Positions 7,565 through 15,826 of a DNA stretch of 64,000 nt are shown here, in pieces. How positions within the stretch are numbered: the stretch's first letter is position 1; each line of letters opens with the position of its first letter. Source of the stretch: Microbacterium sp. SORGH_AS_1204 (GTDB taxonomy: Bacteria; Actinomycetota; Actinomycetes; Actinomycetales; Microbacteriaceae); NCBI RefSeq assembly GCF_030818935.1, contig NZ_JAUTBD010000001.1, forward strand, positions 2,976,001-3,040,000, read 5' to 3'. The notes beneath the pieces are model-generated. The model worked only from the letters and a program-made list of their open reading frames with translations, made no database searches and was not told the DNA's origin. Made by a program: the position numbers and the translations under genes.

Positions 7565-9325
7565 GTGCTCGACTCCCCTCGCTCCGGATCGTGGTTCCGC
7601 TGGCGCCGGCTCTTCGCCGGAGCCGTCTGTCTCGTCGCCGTGATGGGGCTCGCCCTCGCGGCGTGGGTGGGCGTTCGAGCCGCACTCGCACACGGGCACC
7701 TACTGCAGGCGCGTTCTGCGGTATCGACGTTGACGGACACCGTCGACGACCCCACGGCGGCGGGCGCCGCTCTGTCCGCCGCGGGAGCAGAGACGTCCGC
7801 CGCGCGCGGACTGACCGATGACTGGGCGTGGAACCTCGCGGAGAGCCTGCCCTGGGTCGGACCGCAACTGTCAGCGGTCTCCGACACCGCCGCGGCCATC
7901 GACAGCGCCGTCGACGCCATGATCCCCGTCGCTCAGACGTCCACCGGTCTCTCTGATGCTCTCCGCCCGGTCGACGGGGTCATCGACGTCTCCCCGCTCA
8001 CCGACGCGGCGCCCGCCGTCGCCCACGCCGCCGTCGTGCTGCGGGAGTCGGCCGAACGCGTCGCCGGTATCAACCGCGCCCCCCTGCTCGGACGGGTGGC
8101 GGAGAGCGTGACGCAGGCCGCCGACCTGCTCGGTTCCGCCGCCGACACCGCGGACGCCCTGCGCAGGGCCACCGCACTCGTTCCCACGATGCTCGGCGCC
8201 GACCGTCCGCGCTCGACCCTGGTGCTGTTCCAGAACAACGCGGAATGGCGCTCGCTCGGCGGCGTCGTCGGCGCCGTGGCCCAGCTCGACACGTCGGGAG
8301 GTCGCATGACGCTTGCGGCGCAGGCGTCGTCGGCGGACTTCGCCGCGACGGCCGGCACCCCCGTGGCCGACCTCCCCGACGACGTGCGGAGCATCTACGA
8401 CACCCGCCCCGCGCGCTACCTGCAGAACACGACGCAGGTGCCCGACTTCTCCGTCGGAGCTCCGCTCGCGCGGGAGATGTGGCGACGCGCGCACGGCACG
8501 ACCGTCGACAGCGTGATCGCCCTCGACCCCGTGACGCTGTCGTATCTGCTGCGGGCGACGGGTCCCGTGCGCCTGCCCTCCGGCGACGATCTGAGCGCCG
8601 ACAATGCCGTCCCGCTCCTGCTCGACGAGTCGTACCGCCGCTATTCCGATCCGCGCGCGCAGGACGCCTTCTTCCAGAGCGCCTCTGCCGCGGTGTTCCA
8701 GGCTCTCGCCGACGGTCATGTCGATCCTGCGGCCCTGGTGGAGGCGGTGGGCAGAGCCGCTCGCGAGCGCCGCCTGCTCGTGTGGAACGCGGATGCGACC
8801 GAGCAGGCGATCCTCGACGGCTCGACGCTGCAGGGAGCACTGCCTGCCGAAGACGCCCGACGCAGCACGTTCGGCGTCTATCTGAACGACGGCACCGGCT
8901 CCAAGATGGACTTCTACCTCCAGCCTGTCGTCGAGACCGGCTGGTGCACCGACGGCACCGCATCGCTGCACGTGGAGCTGCGCAGCGACGCGCCCGACCC
9001 CGCGTCGCTGCCGGTGTACGTGACCGGTGGCGGCGAGTACGGCGTGCCGGCCGGTGACGCCCTCACCGGCGTCTACGTCTATCTCCCGCCGGGTGCCGAG
9101 CTGCTCGAACGGCGTACGTCCAGCGACGGGCCACCACCGGGATTCGCCGGCGGGGTCCACGACGGACGCGAGGTGGTGAAGTGGTCGGCGCAGGTGGCCC
9201 CCGGCGAGGCCGCACGGCTCGACCTCCGGGTGCGACTCGCGACCCCGGAGATGGATGCCGTGGCCACGCCCACGCGCGACCCCGACGACGTCGCGCGCTC
9301 CGGCGCGTGTCGCTTCGACGAGTGA
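7565..9325 (+). CDS. DUF4012-family membrane-anchored protein (586 aa)
   Basis: An N-terminal transmembrane anchor (about residues 14-36) is followed by a helical segment (about 40-190) and a large extracytoplasmic part. Features match DUF4012: LVLFQNNAEWRSLGGVVGAV, the block VDSVIALDPVTLSYLLRATG, and a later beta-rich region. Proteins of this family are often encoded near exopolysaccharide or glycosyltransferase genes, which fits the GT2-like neighbour, but their biochemical role is unknown. A TAGGGT box 6 nt upstream of the GTG suggests leaderless translation. It is separated from the histidine kinase by 227 nt in which I saw no other gene. Confidence 0.75.
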   Translation: MLDSPRSGSWFRWRRLFAGAVCLVAVMGLALAAWVGVRAALAHGHLLQARSAVSTLTDTVDDPTAAGAALSAAGAETSAARGLTDDWAWNLAESLPWVGPQLSAVSDTAAAIDSAVDAMIPVAQTSTGLSDALRPVDGVIDVSPLTDAAPAVAHAAVVLRESAERVAGINRAPLLGRVAESVTQAADLLGSAADTADALRRATALVPTMLGADRPRSTLVLFQNNAEWRSLGGVVGAVAQLDTSGGRMTLAAQASSADFAATAGTPVADLPDDVRSIYDTRPARYLQNTTQVPDFSVGAPLAREMWRRAHGTTVDSVIALDPVTLSYLLRATGPVRLPSGDDLSADNAVPLLLDESYRRYSDPRAQDAFFQSASAAVFQALADGHVDPAALVEAVGRAARERRLLVWNADATEQAILDGSTLQGALPAEDARRSTFGVYLNDGTGSKMDFYLQPVVETGWCTDGTASLHVELRSDAPDPASLPVYVTGGGEYGVPAGDALTGVYVYLPPGAELLERRTSSDGPPPGFAGGVHDGREVVKWSAQVAPGEAARLDLRVRLATPEMDAVATPTRDPDDVARSGACRFDE

Positions 9326-9474
9326 CCCGGCGCACCCGCGACAGGGTGAAGTCCTGGTCTCCCGCGCATGAAACCACCCGCGGACGGGCGGGTCGTGCAG
9401 CGCTCCTCCACAAGACTCTCCGCTAGAAGCCATTCGACGTGCGGCCGGCGGATCACGTCCCGCACTTGTCTCGG

Positions 9475-9510
9475 CTCGACTTCGCCAAGCAGCTCGACTA
9501 CGCCAAGCAG
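9475..9510 (+). repeat. 18-bp tandem repeat, two units
   Basis: CTCGACTTCGCCAAGCAG at 9475-9492 is followed directly by CTCGACTACGCCAAGCAG at 9493-9510, differing at one base. It lies just upstream of the surface-protein start at 9523. It could be read in frame with that gene from a far-upstream start (DFAKQLDYAKQ), but the signal peptide begins after it. Confidence 0.8.
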
Positions 9511-9522
9511 ATGGGGCACATC

Positions 9523-10077
9523 ATGAAGACCACGATCATCCGGGCCGTCGCCGCGCTCTCGCTCGCCGCGGCCGCATTGATGGCCCCGGCGGCCGCCAAC
9601 GCCTACACCGACCCCGCCGTCATCACCGTCACGCCGTCCGTGGCCACACCCGGCGGTGTAGCGACTTTCACCACCGACCGCGCCGCGTACCAGGGCGACG
9701 AACAGATCATCATCTCGGTCACCGGTGGCGCGGCCAAGAGCATCACGCTCGCCTCCGTCGCGACCGAGACCAACGACTCCCTTCGCTCCAAGGCGGTGAA
9801 CGGCTACCTCAAGACACCGGTTCGCTTCCCGAACAACGCGAAGGGCGTCTACTACTTCACGTTCACCGGCGCCAAGAGCGGCGTCGTCCTGCACGCAAGC
9901 GTGACCGTCGCGCCCGCGGGTTCCAGCACCTCGCCCGCCAAGGGGGGCTTGGCCGTGACCGGCTTCGACGGCGGCAGCACGGCCGGTCTGTGGATCGCCG
10001 GTGGCGCACTGATCGTGGGCGGCGGCGCGCTCGCGGTGGGAACCGTCATCCGCCGGCGTCGCGGCGCAGAGTCCTGA
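9523..10077 (+). CDS. Secreted, sortase-anchored surface protein (LAxTG type, 184 aa)
   Basis: The protein begins with a Sec signal peptide (MKTTIIRAVAALSLAAAALM, cleavage probably after ANA, about residue 27). The middle (about 30-125) is a short beta-rich, Ig-like domain. The C-terminus is a sorting signal: GLAVTG (the LAxTG variant used by actinobacterial class E sortases), a hydrophobic helix, then RRRRGAES. The product should be covalently attached to peptidoglycan by a sortase encoded elsewhere. The ATG at 9523 is chosen because it starts the signal peptide; ATG 9511 and GTG 9439 are also in frame. A strong terminator follows. Its ligand is unknown. Confidence 0.8.
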   Translation: MKTTIIRAVAALSLAAAALMAPAAANAYTDPAVITVTPSVATPGGVATFTTDRAAYQGDEQIIISVTGGAAKSITLASVATETNDSLRSKAVNGYLKTPVRFPNNAKGVYYFTFTGAKSGVVLHASVTVAPAGSSTSPAKGGLAVTGFDGGSTAGLWIAGGALIVGGGALAVGTVIRRRRGAES

Positions 10078-10092
10078 TCCGCGCCGAGCAGG

Positions 10093-10126
10093 AAAGAGGG
10101 GGTCGTCTTCGGACGACCCCCTCTTT
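10093..10126. terminator. Bidirectional hairpin terminator
   Basis: A perfect 15-bp stem (10093-10107 with 10112-10126) closes on the tetraloop TTCG. The outer AAAG/CTTT ends give T-runs on both strands. It sits between the surface protein (+) and the EEP hydrolase (-), which converge here. Confidence 0.9.
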
Positions 10127-10150
10127 CTCGTCACCGCCTGCGAGACGCGC

Positions 10151-10843
10151 TCACGCGAGGCTGCGGAGCCGGGGAGCGGTCACCTCCGCTGTGACGAGGA
10201 TGGGCAGGTGGTCGCTGAGCCCCTGCGGGAGCGTCTTGATGTGGGCGATATCGAACCCCACAGAGGTCGCGAAATCGTAATGACCGCGGAAGAACCGGTA
10301 ACGCGTGTACGTCCGGGCGTCGCTCAGAGTGAGCTCGTATCCCTGATCGCGGACCTTCTGTCCGAGGTTCTCCTTGAAGACCGGGTAGTTGTAGTCCCCG
10401 ACCATCAGCGCCGGCAGACCAGGGCCGAGATTCTGCAACTCGCTCAGCGCGGTACGGATCTGGTGACGGCGCAGCGAGTTGAGGGCCGTCAATGGCGCCG
10501 CGTGGAACGAGGCGACGATCACGTCACGGCCGGTGTCGATATCGCGCAGCCGCACCCCCAGCATCCGCTCTTCCGCAGGCTTGAGCACGTAGTCGTGCAG
10601 CGACTTCTTCAGCGACAGCGCCCGCACCTCCTCGGCCCGGAACGTGTTCTCGCGGTAGTAGACCGCAAGTCCGAGTCGGTTGCGCTGCGTCGCTTCCGCG
10701 AGGCGCAGCCCCCCGACCTGGTGCGGGATGTCGTTCGTGTCGCATTCCTGCAGGCACAGCACGTCGACCTCGTGCCTCTCGACGAGCTGCGTGAGCTCCC
10801 CGGCGGCGCGGTGCTTGTTGAGGTTGTACGAGATGACCTTCAT
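10151..10843 (-). CDS. Endonuclease/exonuclease/phosphatase (EEP) family protein (230 aa)
   Basis: The catalytic motifs of the EEP superfamily are in order: YNLNKHR (Asn), LQECD (Glu), SFHAAP (His), VGDYNYP (Asp/Asn) and LSDHLPI (Asp-His near the C-terminus). The full fold is present and there is no signal peptide, so it is probably cytoplasmic. Substrates in this superfamily range from DNA to phosphoinositides and cannot be told from sequence. The ATG at 10843 begins the typical MKVISYN. A TATGCT box (10853-10858 on the minus strand) ends 9 nt upstream, so the mRNA may be nearly leaderless. It lies 68 nt downstream of truA. Confidence 0.85.
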   Translation of the reverse strand: MKVISYNLNKHRAAGELTQLVERHEVDVLCLQECDTNDIPHQVGGLRLAEATQRNRLGLAVYYRENTFRAEEVRALSLKKSLHDYVLKPAEERMLGVRLRDIDTGRDVIVASFHAAPLTALNSLRRHQIRTALSELQNLGPGLPALMVGDYNYPVFKENLGQKVRDQGYELTLSDARTYTRYRFFRGHYDFATSVGFDIAHIKTLPQGLSDHLPILVTAEVTAPRLRSLA

Positions 10844-10852
10844 GGCGATGTC

Positions 10853-10858
10853 AGCATA
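10853..10858 (-). promoter_or_regulatory. Possible TATGCT -10 box of the EEP gene
   Basis: TATGCT on the minus strand ends 9 nt before the ATG at 10843. I saw no clear -35. It would give a leader of only a few nucleotides. Confidence 0.35.
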
Positions 10859-10911
10859 CGTCCGGCGCTGACGAGCCTCCTGAGGGCTTGCGTCGGCCCC
10901 TTCCGGTGGAT

Positions 10912-11769
10912 TCAGGATGCCGAGTCGTCGGCGTCCCGCCGGTTGCGCGTCTGCGCGGCCCGCACCGCCAGGAGTTCGTCCGCGGGGTAGCCGACTTCGG
11001 CCAGCACGAGGCCCCGTGCGGCCAGCACCTTGGTCTCGGGGATGCGCAGGCGGGCGTCGCGGATGACGACGACGTCGTCGACCGCGATGCGCCCCTCCCC
11101 CACGGCGACGCAGACTCCGACGAGGGCCCGAACCATGCTGTGGCAGAAGGCGTCGGCACGCACGTTCGCGACGAGGACGCCGTCGTCGCCGCGACACCAG
11201 TCGTACTCCAGCAGCGTACGGATCGTCGTCGCCTCCTCGCGGGCCTTGCAGTACGCGGCGAAGTCGTGCAGACCGATCAGGCGCGAGGCTGCGGCATCCA
11301 TCGCCTCCACGTCCAGCACGCTCCGCAGCGTCGTGGTACGCAGGCGGTCGAGGGGGTCGTAGGCGGTGGTCGCGTCGGCGAGCCGGTACGAGTACCGACG
11401 CCAGACGGCGGAGAAGCGTGCGTCGAAACCCTCGGGTGCCCGAGACGTGCGGCGCACGGTGACGTCCGGGTACAGACCCAGCACGCCGCGCACGCGCCCC
11501 GCGAGAGCGGCGACGGCATCGGCCTCGTCGTCGTCGCGGCGGCGCCGGGGCAATCGCGCGATCTGCGCCTCATCGAGGTCGAGATGGGCGACCTGTCCCG
11601 AGGCGTGCACGCCGGCGTCCGTGCGACCGGCGACGATGAGGCGGGGCGTGCCGCCGACGATCCGGGTCAGCGCCTCCTCGAGTACACCTTGCACGGTCCG
11701 GAGCTTCGGTTGGCGGGCCCAGCCCCGGAAGTGGGTACCGTCGTAGGCGATGTCGAGGCGGATGCGCAC
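10912..11769 (-). CDS. truA: tRNA pseudouridine synthase A (285 aa)
   Basis: TruA converts U38-U40 of the tRNA anticodon arm to pseudouridine. The catalytic Asp is in AGRTDAGVHA (about residues 48-57), preceded by YDGTHFRGWARQP. FDARFSAVWRRYSYR and the C-terminal FCHSMVRALVGVCVAVGEGR are also family hallmarks. Its length is normal for actinobacterial TruA, which often carry a charged insertion (here RRRRDDDEAD). It follows rplQ at the end of the rpsM-rpoA-rplQ operon, a conserved position. A hairpin between rplQ and truA may reduce its transcription. Confidence 0.95.
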   Translation of the reverse strand: MRIRLDIAYDGTHFRGWARQPKLRTVQGVLEEALTRIVGGTPRLIVAGRTDAGVHASGQVAHLDLDEAQIARLPRRRRDDDEADAVAALAGRVRGVLGLYPDVTVRRTSRAPEGFDARFSAVWRRYSYRLADATTAYDPLDRLRTTTLRSVLDVEAMDAAASRLIGLHDFAAYCKAREEATTIRTLLEYDWCRGDDGVLVANVRADAFCHSMVRALVGVCVAVGEGRIAVDDVVVIRDARLRIPETKVLAARGLVLAEVGYPADELLAVRAAQTRNRRDADDSAS

Positions 11770-11805
11770 CCCTCCAGCCTACGAGCGCGCCTGCCCGGAG
11801 AACGA

Positions 11806-11838
11806 CGATGCCCCCACCCGGTACGGGTGAGGGCATCG
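11806..11838 (-). terminator. Hairpin after rplQ
   Basis: Stem 11806-11820 with 11824-11838 has 14 pairs, one C-A mismatch and loop GTA. It starts 15 nt after the rplQ stop codon. No clear T-run follows on the minus strand, so it may be a partial terminator or an mRNA 3' end stabiliser. Confidence 0.75.
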
Positions 11839-11853
11839 TGTGCGAGAACGGAC

Positions 11854-12414
11854 TCAGGCCTTGGCGTCGCCTTCGACGGCGTCCGCGGCAGCGGCCTCAG
11901 CGGCCGCGCCCTCCTCGGGCGACTCGGCGCCGGCGTCGGCGGCCTCGTCGGTGGTGGTCTCGTCGGCGGGCGCCTCGTCGGCGACGGGCTCCTCGGCGAC
12001 CGGGGCAGCGGCAGCGGCGGGTGCCGCGGCAGCCTTGTTCGACGCCTTCTTCGCGACGGGCTCGAGCACGAGCTCGATCACGGCCATGGGGGCGTTGTCG
12101 CCCTTGCGGTTGCCGACCTTGGTGATGCGGGTGTAGCCGCCGTCACGCTCGGCCACCAGGGGCGCGATCTCGGTGAACAGCGTGTGCACGACGTCCTTGT
12201 CACCGATCACGCTCAGCACGCGACGACGCGCGTGCAGATCGCCACGCTTGGCGAAGGTGATGAGGCGCTCGGCGAGCGGACGAAGACGCTTGGCCTTGGT
12301 CTCGGTCGTCTTGATGGACTTGTGCGTGTACAGCGCCGCCGCGAGGTTGGCGAGAAGCAGACGCTCGTGGGCCGGGCCGCCTCCGAGGCGGGGACCCTTC
12401 GTGGGCTTGGGCAT
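11854..12414 (-). CDS. rplQ: 50S ribosomal protein bL17 with long acidic tail (186 aa)
   Basis: bL17 lines the rim of the polypeptide exit tunnel. Residues 1-120 are the standard fold: [43 protein letters not shown]. The last 60 or so residues are an Ala/Glu/Pro/Asp-rich, low-complexity tail absent from E. coli L17 (127 aa). Such tails are common in actinobacteria. The gene follows rpoA by 43 nt, the conserved order. The acidic tail is probably disordered and solvent-exposed. Confidence 0.97.
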   Translation of the reverse strand: MPKPTKGPRLGGGPAHERLLLANLAAALYTHKSIKTTETKAKRLRPLAERLITFAKRGDLHARRRVLSVIGDKDVVHTLFTEIAPLVAERDGGYTRITKVGNRKGDNAPMAVIELVLEPVAKKASNKAAAAPAAAAAPVAEEPVADEAPADETTTDEAADAGAESPEEGAAAEAAAADAVEGDAKA

Positions 12415-12457
12415 GTCGTATTACTCCAGGAGAAGGTTCGGTCGGATCCGACCGGGG

Positions 12458-13447
12458 TCAGACGGTCTCTTCGTCGTAGCCGCTGTAGAACTGGGCGCCG
12501 TCGAAGCCGGGCACCGAGTCCTTGAGCGACAGGCCGAGGGAGGTGAGCTTGTCGCGCACCTCGTCGACCGACTTCTGACCGAAGTTGCGGATGTTCATCA
12601 GCTGCGTCTCGGAAAGGGCGACCAGCTCCGAGACGGTGTTGATGCCCTCGCGCTTGAGGCAGTTGTACGAGCGGACGGACAGATCGAGGTCTTCGATCGG
12701 CATCGACAGCTCGTTCGAGAGGACGGTCTCGACCGGCGCGGGGCCGATCTCGATGCCCTCGGCCTCGACGTTCAGCTCGCGAGCGAGACCGAACAGCTCG
12801 GTGAGGGTGCGTCCGGCCGAGGCGACGGCGTCGCGCGGAGCGATGGATGCCTTGGACTCGACGTCGAGGACGAGCTTGTCGAAGTCGGTGCGCTCACCGG
12901 CGCGGGTGGCGTCGACGCGGTAGCTGACCTTCAGCACCGGCGAGTAGATCGAGTCGATCGGGATCTGACCGGCCTCGGCGTACTCGTTGCGGTTCTGGGT
13001 CGCCGAAACGTAGCCACGGCCGCGCTCGATCGTCAGCTCGAGCTCGAACTTGGCGGTGTCGTTGAGGGTCGCGATGACCAGCTCGGGGTTGTGCACCTCG
13101 ACACCCGCGGGAGCGGAGATGTCGGCGGCGGTGACCTCGCCGGCACCCGTCTTGCGCAGGTACGCCGTGATGGGCTCGTCGCGCTCGCTCGAGACGACCA
13201 GCTGCTTGATGTTCAGGATGATCTCGGTGACGTCTTCCTTCACGCCCGGGATGGTGCTGAACTCGTGCAGGACGCCGTCGATGCGGATGCTCGTGACGGC
13301 CGCGCCGGGGATCGACGACAGGAGGCTGCGACGCAGCGCGTTGCCGATCGTGTAACCGAAACCGGGCTCCAGCGGCTCGATGACGAAACGGCTGCGGAAC
13401 TCCCCGATCTTCTCCTCGGTCAGAGTGGGACGCTGTGCGATGAGCAC
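12458..13447 (-). CDS. rpoA: RNA polymerase alpha subunit (329 aa)
   Basis: The alpha dimer starts assembly of RNA polymerase. The N-terminal domain (about 1-230) has [20 protein letters not shown] and the C-terminal DNA- and activator-binding domain has [19 protein letters not shown]. Its length is typical. The gene lies between rpsK and rplQ as usual, but a 178-nt gap with a 13-bp hairpin separates it from rpsK. That gap could allow separate control of alpha levels. Confidence 0.98.
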   Translation of the reverse strand: MLIAQRPTLTEEKIGEFRSRFVIEPLEPGFGYTIGNALRRSLLSSIPGAAVTSIRIDGVLHEFSTIPGVKEDVTEIILNIKQLVVSSERDEPITAYLRKTGAGEVTAADISAPAGVEVHNPELVIATLNDTAKFELELTIERGRGYVSATQNRNEYAEAGQIPIDSIYSPVLKVSYRVDATRAGERTDFDKLVLDVESKASIAPRDAVASAGRTLTELFGLARELNVEAEGIEIGPAPVETVLSNELSMPIEDLDLSVRSYNCLKREGINTVSELVALSETQLMNIRNFGQKSVDEVRDKLTSLGLSLKDSVPGFDGAQFYSGYDEETV

Positions 13448-13585
13448 TATGTGTTCCTTTCGATCACGTGCCCGCTATATGACACGTGTAATGGGGTGAG
13501 GTGTTGAGTTGTACTCGCGGGATGCGGGCCGGGCCGTGACGGCGAGGCGTGACATCCGGAAGTCTTCTGCGCGCAGGAGCGCGGC

Positions 13586-13618
13586 GTTCCCGGGGAGCGA
13601 AAAGTGCTCCCCGGGAAC
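13586..13618 (-). terminator. Perfect 13-bp hairpin between rpsK and rpoA
   Basis: Stem 13586-13598 (GTTCCCGGGGAGC) pairs with 13606-13618, loop of 7 nt. It begins 7 nt after the rpsK stop. There is no T-run, and rpoA transcription must pass it, so it is a candidate attenuator or RNA-processing site. Confidence 0.7.
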
Positions 13619-13625
13619 GATCGCA

Positions 13626-14024
13626 TCAGACGCGGCGACGCTTGGGCGGACGGCAGCCGTTGTGGGCCTGCGGCGTCACGTCCTGGATGGAGCCGACCTC
13701 GAGGCCGGCGGCCGTGAGCGAGCGGATCGCGGTTTCGCGACCCGAACCCGGACCCTTCACGAAGACGTCGACCTTCTTGACGCCGTGCTCCTGCGCCTGA
13801 CGAGCGGCCGATTCGGCCGCCATGCCGGCAGCATACGGTGTCGACTTGCGCGAGCCCTTGAACCCGACACCGCCGGACGATGCCCAGCTGATGACGGCAC
13901 CCGAGGGGTCGGTGATCGAAACGATGGTGTTGTTGAACGTCGACTTGATGTGGGCCTGACCCACGGCGATGTTCTTCTTCTCCTTGCGGCGCGGCTTGCG
14001 CGCGGCGGACTTGGCCTGTGCCAT
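13626..14024 (-). CDS. rpsK: 30S ribosomal protein uS11 (132 aa)
   Basis: uS11 sits on the 30S platform near the mRNA exit. The core [20 protein letters not shown], the [20 protein letters not shown] loop and the basic end [10 protein letters not shown] are all conserved. The N-terminus is slightly extended and Lys/Arg-rich ([15 protein letters not shown]). It is located between rpsM and rpoA. A strong hairpin follows its stop codon. Confidence 0.98.
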   Translation of the reverse strand: MAQAKSAARKPRRKEKKNIAVGQAHIKSTFNNTIVSITDPSGAVISWASSGGVGFKGSRKSTPYAAGMAAESAARQAQEHGVKKVDVFVKGPGSGRETAIRSLTAAGLEVGSIQDVTPQAHNGCRPPKRRRV

Positions 14025-14060
14025 GTGCGTTCTCCTGAATCCTGACGCTCAGCCCGCGGC

Positions 14061-14435
14061 TTAGCGCGCCTTCTTCTTGCCGGCGACGGTGCGCTTGGGA
14101 CCCTTGCGGGTACGCGCGTTCGTCTTCGTGCGCTGACCGCGCACCGGGAGGCCGCGGCGGTGGCGCAGGCCCTCGTAGGAACCGATCTCGACCTTGCGGC
14201 GGATGTCGGCGGCGACCTCGCGACGGAGGTCACCCTCCACCTTGTAGGTGCCTTCGATGTGGTCGCGCAGGGCGACCAGCTGGTCGTCGGTGAGGTCCTT
14301 GACGCGGACGTCGGGGCTGATGCCCGTCGAGGTCAGGATCTCGGCGGAGCGGGTGCGACCCACGCCGTAGATGTAAGTAAGTGCGATCACCACGCGCTTG
14401 TCGCGCGGGATGTCGACGCCGGCGAGACGTGCCAT
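14061..14435 (-). CDS. rpsM: 30S ribosomal protein uS13 (124 aa)
   Basis: uS13 is in the 30S head and contacts the P-site tRNA and 50S bridges. The start [20 protein letters not shown], the middle [20 protein letters not shown] and the basic end [19 protein letters not shown] are standard. It is followed closely by rpsK and preceded by rpmJ and infA, the conserved alpha-operon order of Gram-positive bacteria. Confidence 0.98.
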   Translation of the reverse strand: MARLAGVDIPRDKRVVIALTYIYGVGRTRSAEILTSTGISPDVRVKDLTDDQLVALRDHIEGTYKVEGDLRREVAADIRRKVEIGSYEGLRHRRGLPVRGQRTKTNARTRKGPKRTVAGKKKAR

Positions 14436-14578
14436 GCGGCTCTCCTCAGAGTGTCGTGGAGGTGTGGAGCAGGATCGGTGCTCGGGCCTCCGCCCCGAGG
14501 TGTCCTCCGCCCGCTCGCGCGGACGGGATCTGATCCTGCCGGTGTGTATTCAGTTGGGAAAGGTGTCGAGCTGGAAGC

Positions 14579-14695
14579 TCAGCCCTGGCGCTGCTTGTGG
14601 CGCGGGTTGCTCTTGCAGATCACCATCACGCGCCCGTGGCGACGGATCACCTTGCAGTGGTCGCAGATGGGCTTGACGGAGGGGTTGACCTTCAT
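14579..14695 (-). CDS. rpmJ: 50S ribosomal protein bL36 (38 aa)
   Basis: This 38-residue protein begins [20 protein letters not shown]. It keeps the zinc-ribbon ligands Cys11, Cys14, Cys27 and His33, so it is the zinc-binding (C+) form. It sits between infA and rpsM, as in most Gram-positive bacteria. It has a good start at 14695, 61 nt after the infA stop. Confidence 0.97.
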   Translation of the reverse strand: MKVNPSVKPICDHCKVIRRHGRVMVICKSNPRHKQRQG

Positions 14696-14756
14696 GATGT
14701 TCCTGTTTCGCTGTCTTCGACGCCGCGAGATGCGGCTCGTTACTTCTCGGCCGGAC

Positions 14757-14978
14757 TCAGCGGTAGCGGTAGACGATACGACCGCGCGTGAGGTCGTACG
14801 GGCTCAGCTCGACGACGACGCGGTCCTCGGGGATGATGCGGATGTAGTTCTGCCGCATCTTGCCCGAGATGGTCGCGAGCACCTTGTGGCCGTTCGTCAG
14901 CTCGACACGGAACATCGCGTTGGGCAGTGCTTCGGACACCGTGCCCTCGATCTCGATGACACCGTCTTTCTTCGCCAT
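14757..14978 (-). CDS. infA: Translation initiation factor IF-1 (73 aa)
   Basis: IF-1 binds the 30S A site during initiation. The 73-residue OB fold is complete: [60 protein letters not shown]. The start at 14978 gives the normal N-terminus. It is the first gene of the infA-rpmJ-rpsM-rpsK-rpoA-rplQ operon. A consensus-like promoter lies about 100 nt upstream (15075-15103). Confidence 0.98.
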   Translation of the reverse strand: MAKKDGVIEIEGTVSEALPNAMFRVELTNGHKVLATISGKMRQNYIRIIPEDRVVVELSPYDLTRGRIVYRYR

Positions 14979-15074
14979 AAACTCGCTCACGCTCAGTTGC
15001 AGACCGGCCGGTCTGCGGTGGATGGGGATTCGGTGCCTCGACACGCCAATGAAGGCGCAACGCACCAAAGATCA

Positions 15075-15103
15075 AGCATACGTGGTAATGCTCGACCCGG
15101 CAA
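15075..15103 (-). promoter_or_regulatory. Promoter of the infA operon
   Basis: On the minus strand TTGCCG (15098-15103) and TATGCT (15075-15080) are separated by 17 nt. The predicted start is near 15068, giving a leader of about 90 nt before infA. The -35 overlaps a short CCCGGC/GCCGGG dyad just past the DsbA-like gene. Confidence 0.75.
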
Positions 15104-15119
15104 CTCGCCGGGAGTGGCG

Positions 15120-15826
15120 TCAGCCGTTGAGGCGGCCGACGATGTCCTTCTGCGGGTCGCCCGTCAGGTCGGTCTGGTTGTTGAGGGTGACACCGTTCAC
15201 GGCGATCGTCGGCGTGGCGATGCTGGTCGCGTTCGCCTGCAGCGGCGTCTTGGCCGTCATCGCGGTGACGAAGCGCGTGTAGGTGCCCTCGCTGATGCAG
15301 GAGGCCACCGCATCGGAGGCCCCGGCCGACGTGGCTACCGAAGCGAGGGTGGCGTCATCGAGACCCGCCGTGTTCTCTTTCGGCTGCTGCGCGTACAACG
15401 CCTTGACGTAGGCGGACACGTTCGCCGGGTCGTCGACGGCCACGCAATAGGCGGCGTTGGCCGCGCGCGCGTGGAGTACTGCGTGCCCTGCGACAGGCGG
15501 TCGAGGATGGCGATCGGGTGGATGTTCAGGGTGATCGTTCCGTCGTCCACCAGTTGCTGCAGCGTGGGCCCGTACGCCTGCTCGAAGGAGTTGCACACGG
15601 GGCACATGAAGTCGACGTAGGTGTCGACACTCTGGGAGCCCGAGCCGATCGCGATGGCGCCGGTCTCGGTGTTCACCGCCGATGACTCGGGCAGCGTACC
15701 CGGCGAGGTCGCCTGACTGTTCGCGAACCACACCACGCCACCGACGATCAGCACGATGACCAGAGCGGCCGCCGTCACCCCGATCGCGAACCAGTTCGTG
15801 GACTTCCGCACAGCAGCCATCATCAT
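15120..15826 (-). pseudogene. DsbA-like thioredoxin-fold protein, frameshifted
   Basis: An N-terminal membrane anchor (TNWFAIGVTAAALVIVLIVG) is followed by a thioredoxin fold with CPVC (Cys75, Cys78), as in extracytoplasmic DsbA/Com1-type oxidoreductases. The reading frame breaks in the run CCGCGCGCGCG near 15461-15471. Upstream sequence reads RLSQGTQYSTR in one frame, and AANAAYCVAVDDPANVSAYV continues in another. Removing one GC pair would restore a protein of about 235 aa with the usual C-terminal helices and TPTIAVNG cis-Pro motif. It is either a recent lesion or a sequencing error. Its start overlaps the map stop by 1 nt, so it is the last gene of the secY-adk-map unit. Confidence 0.8.
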
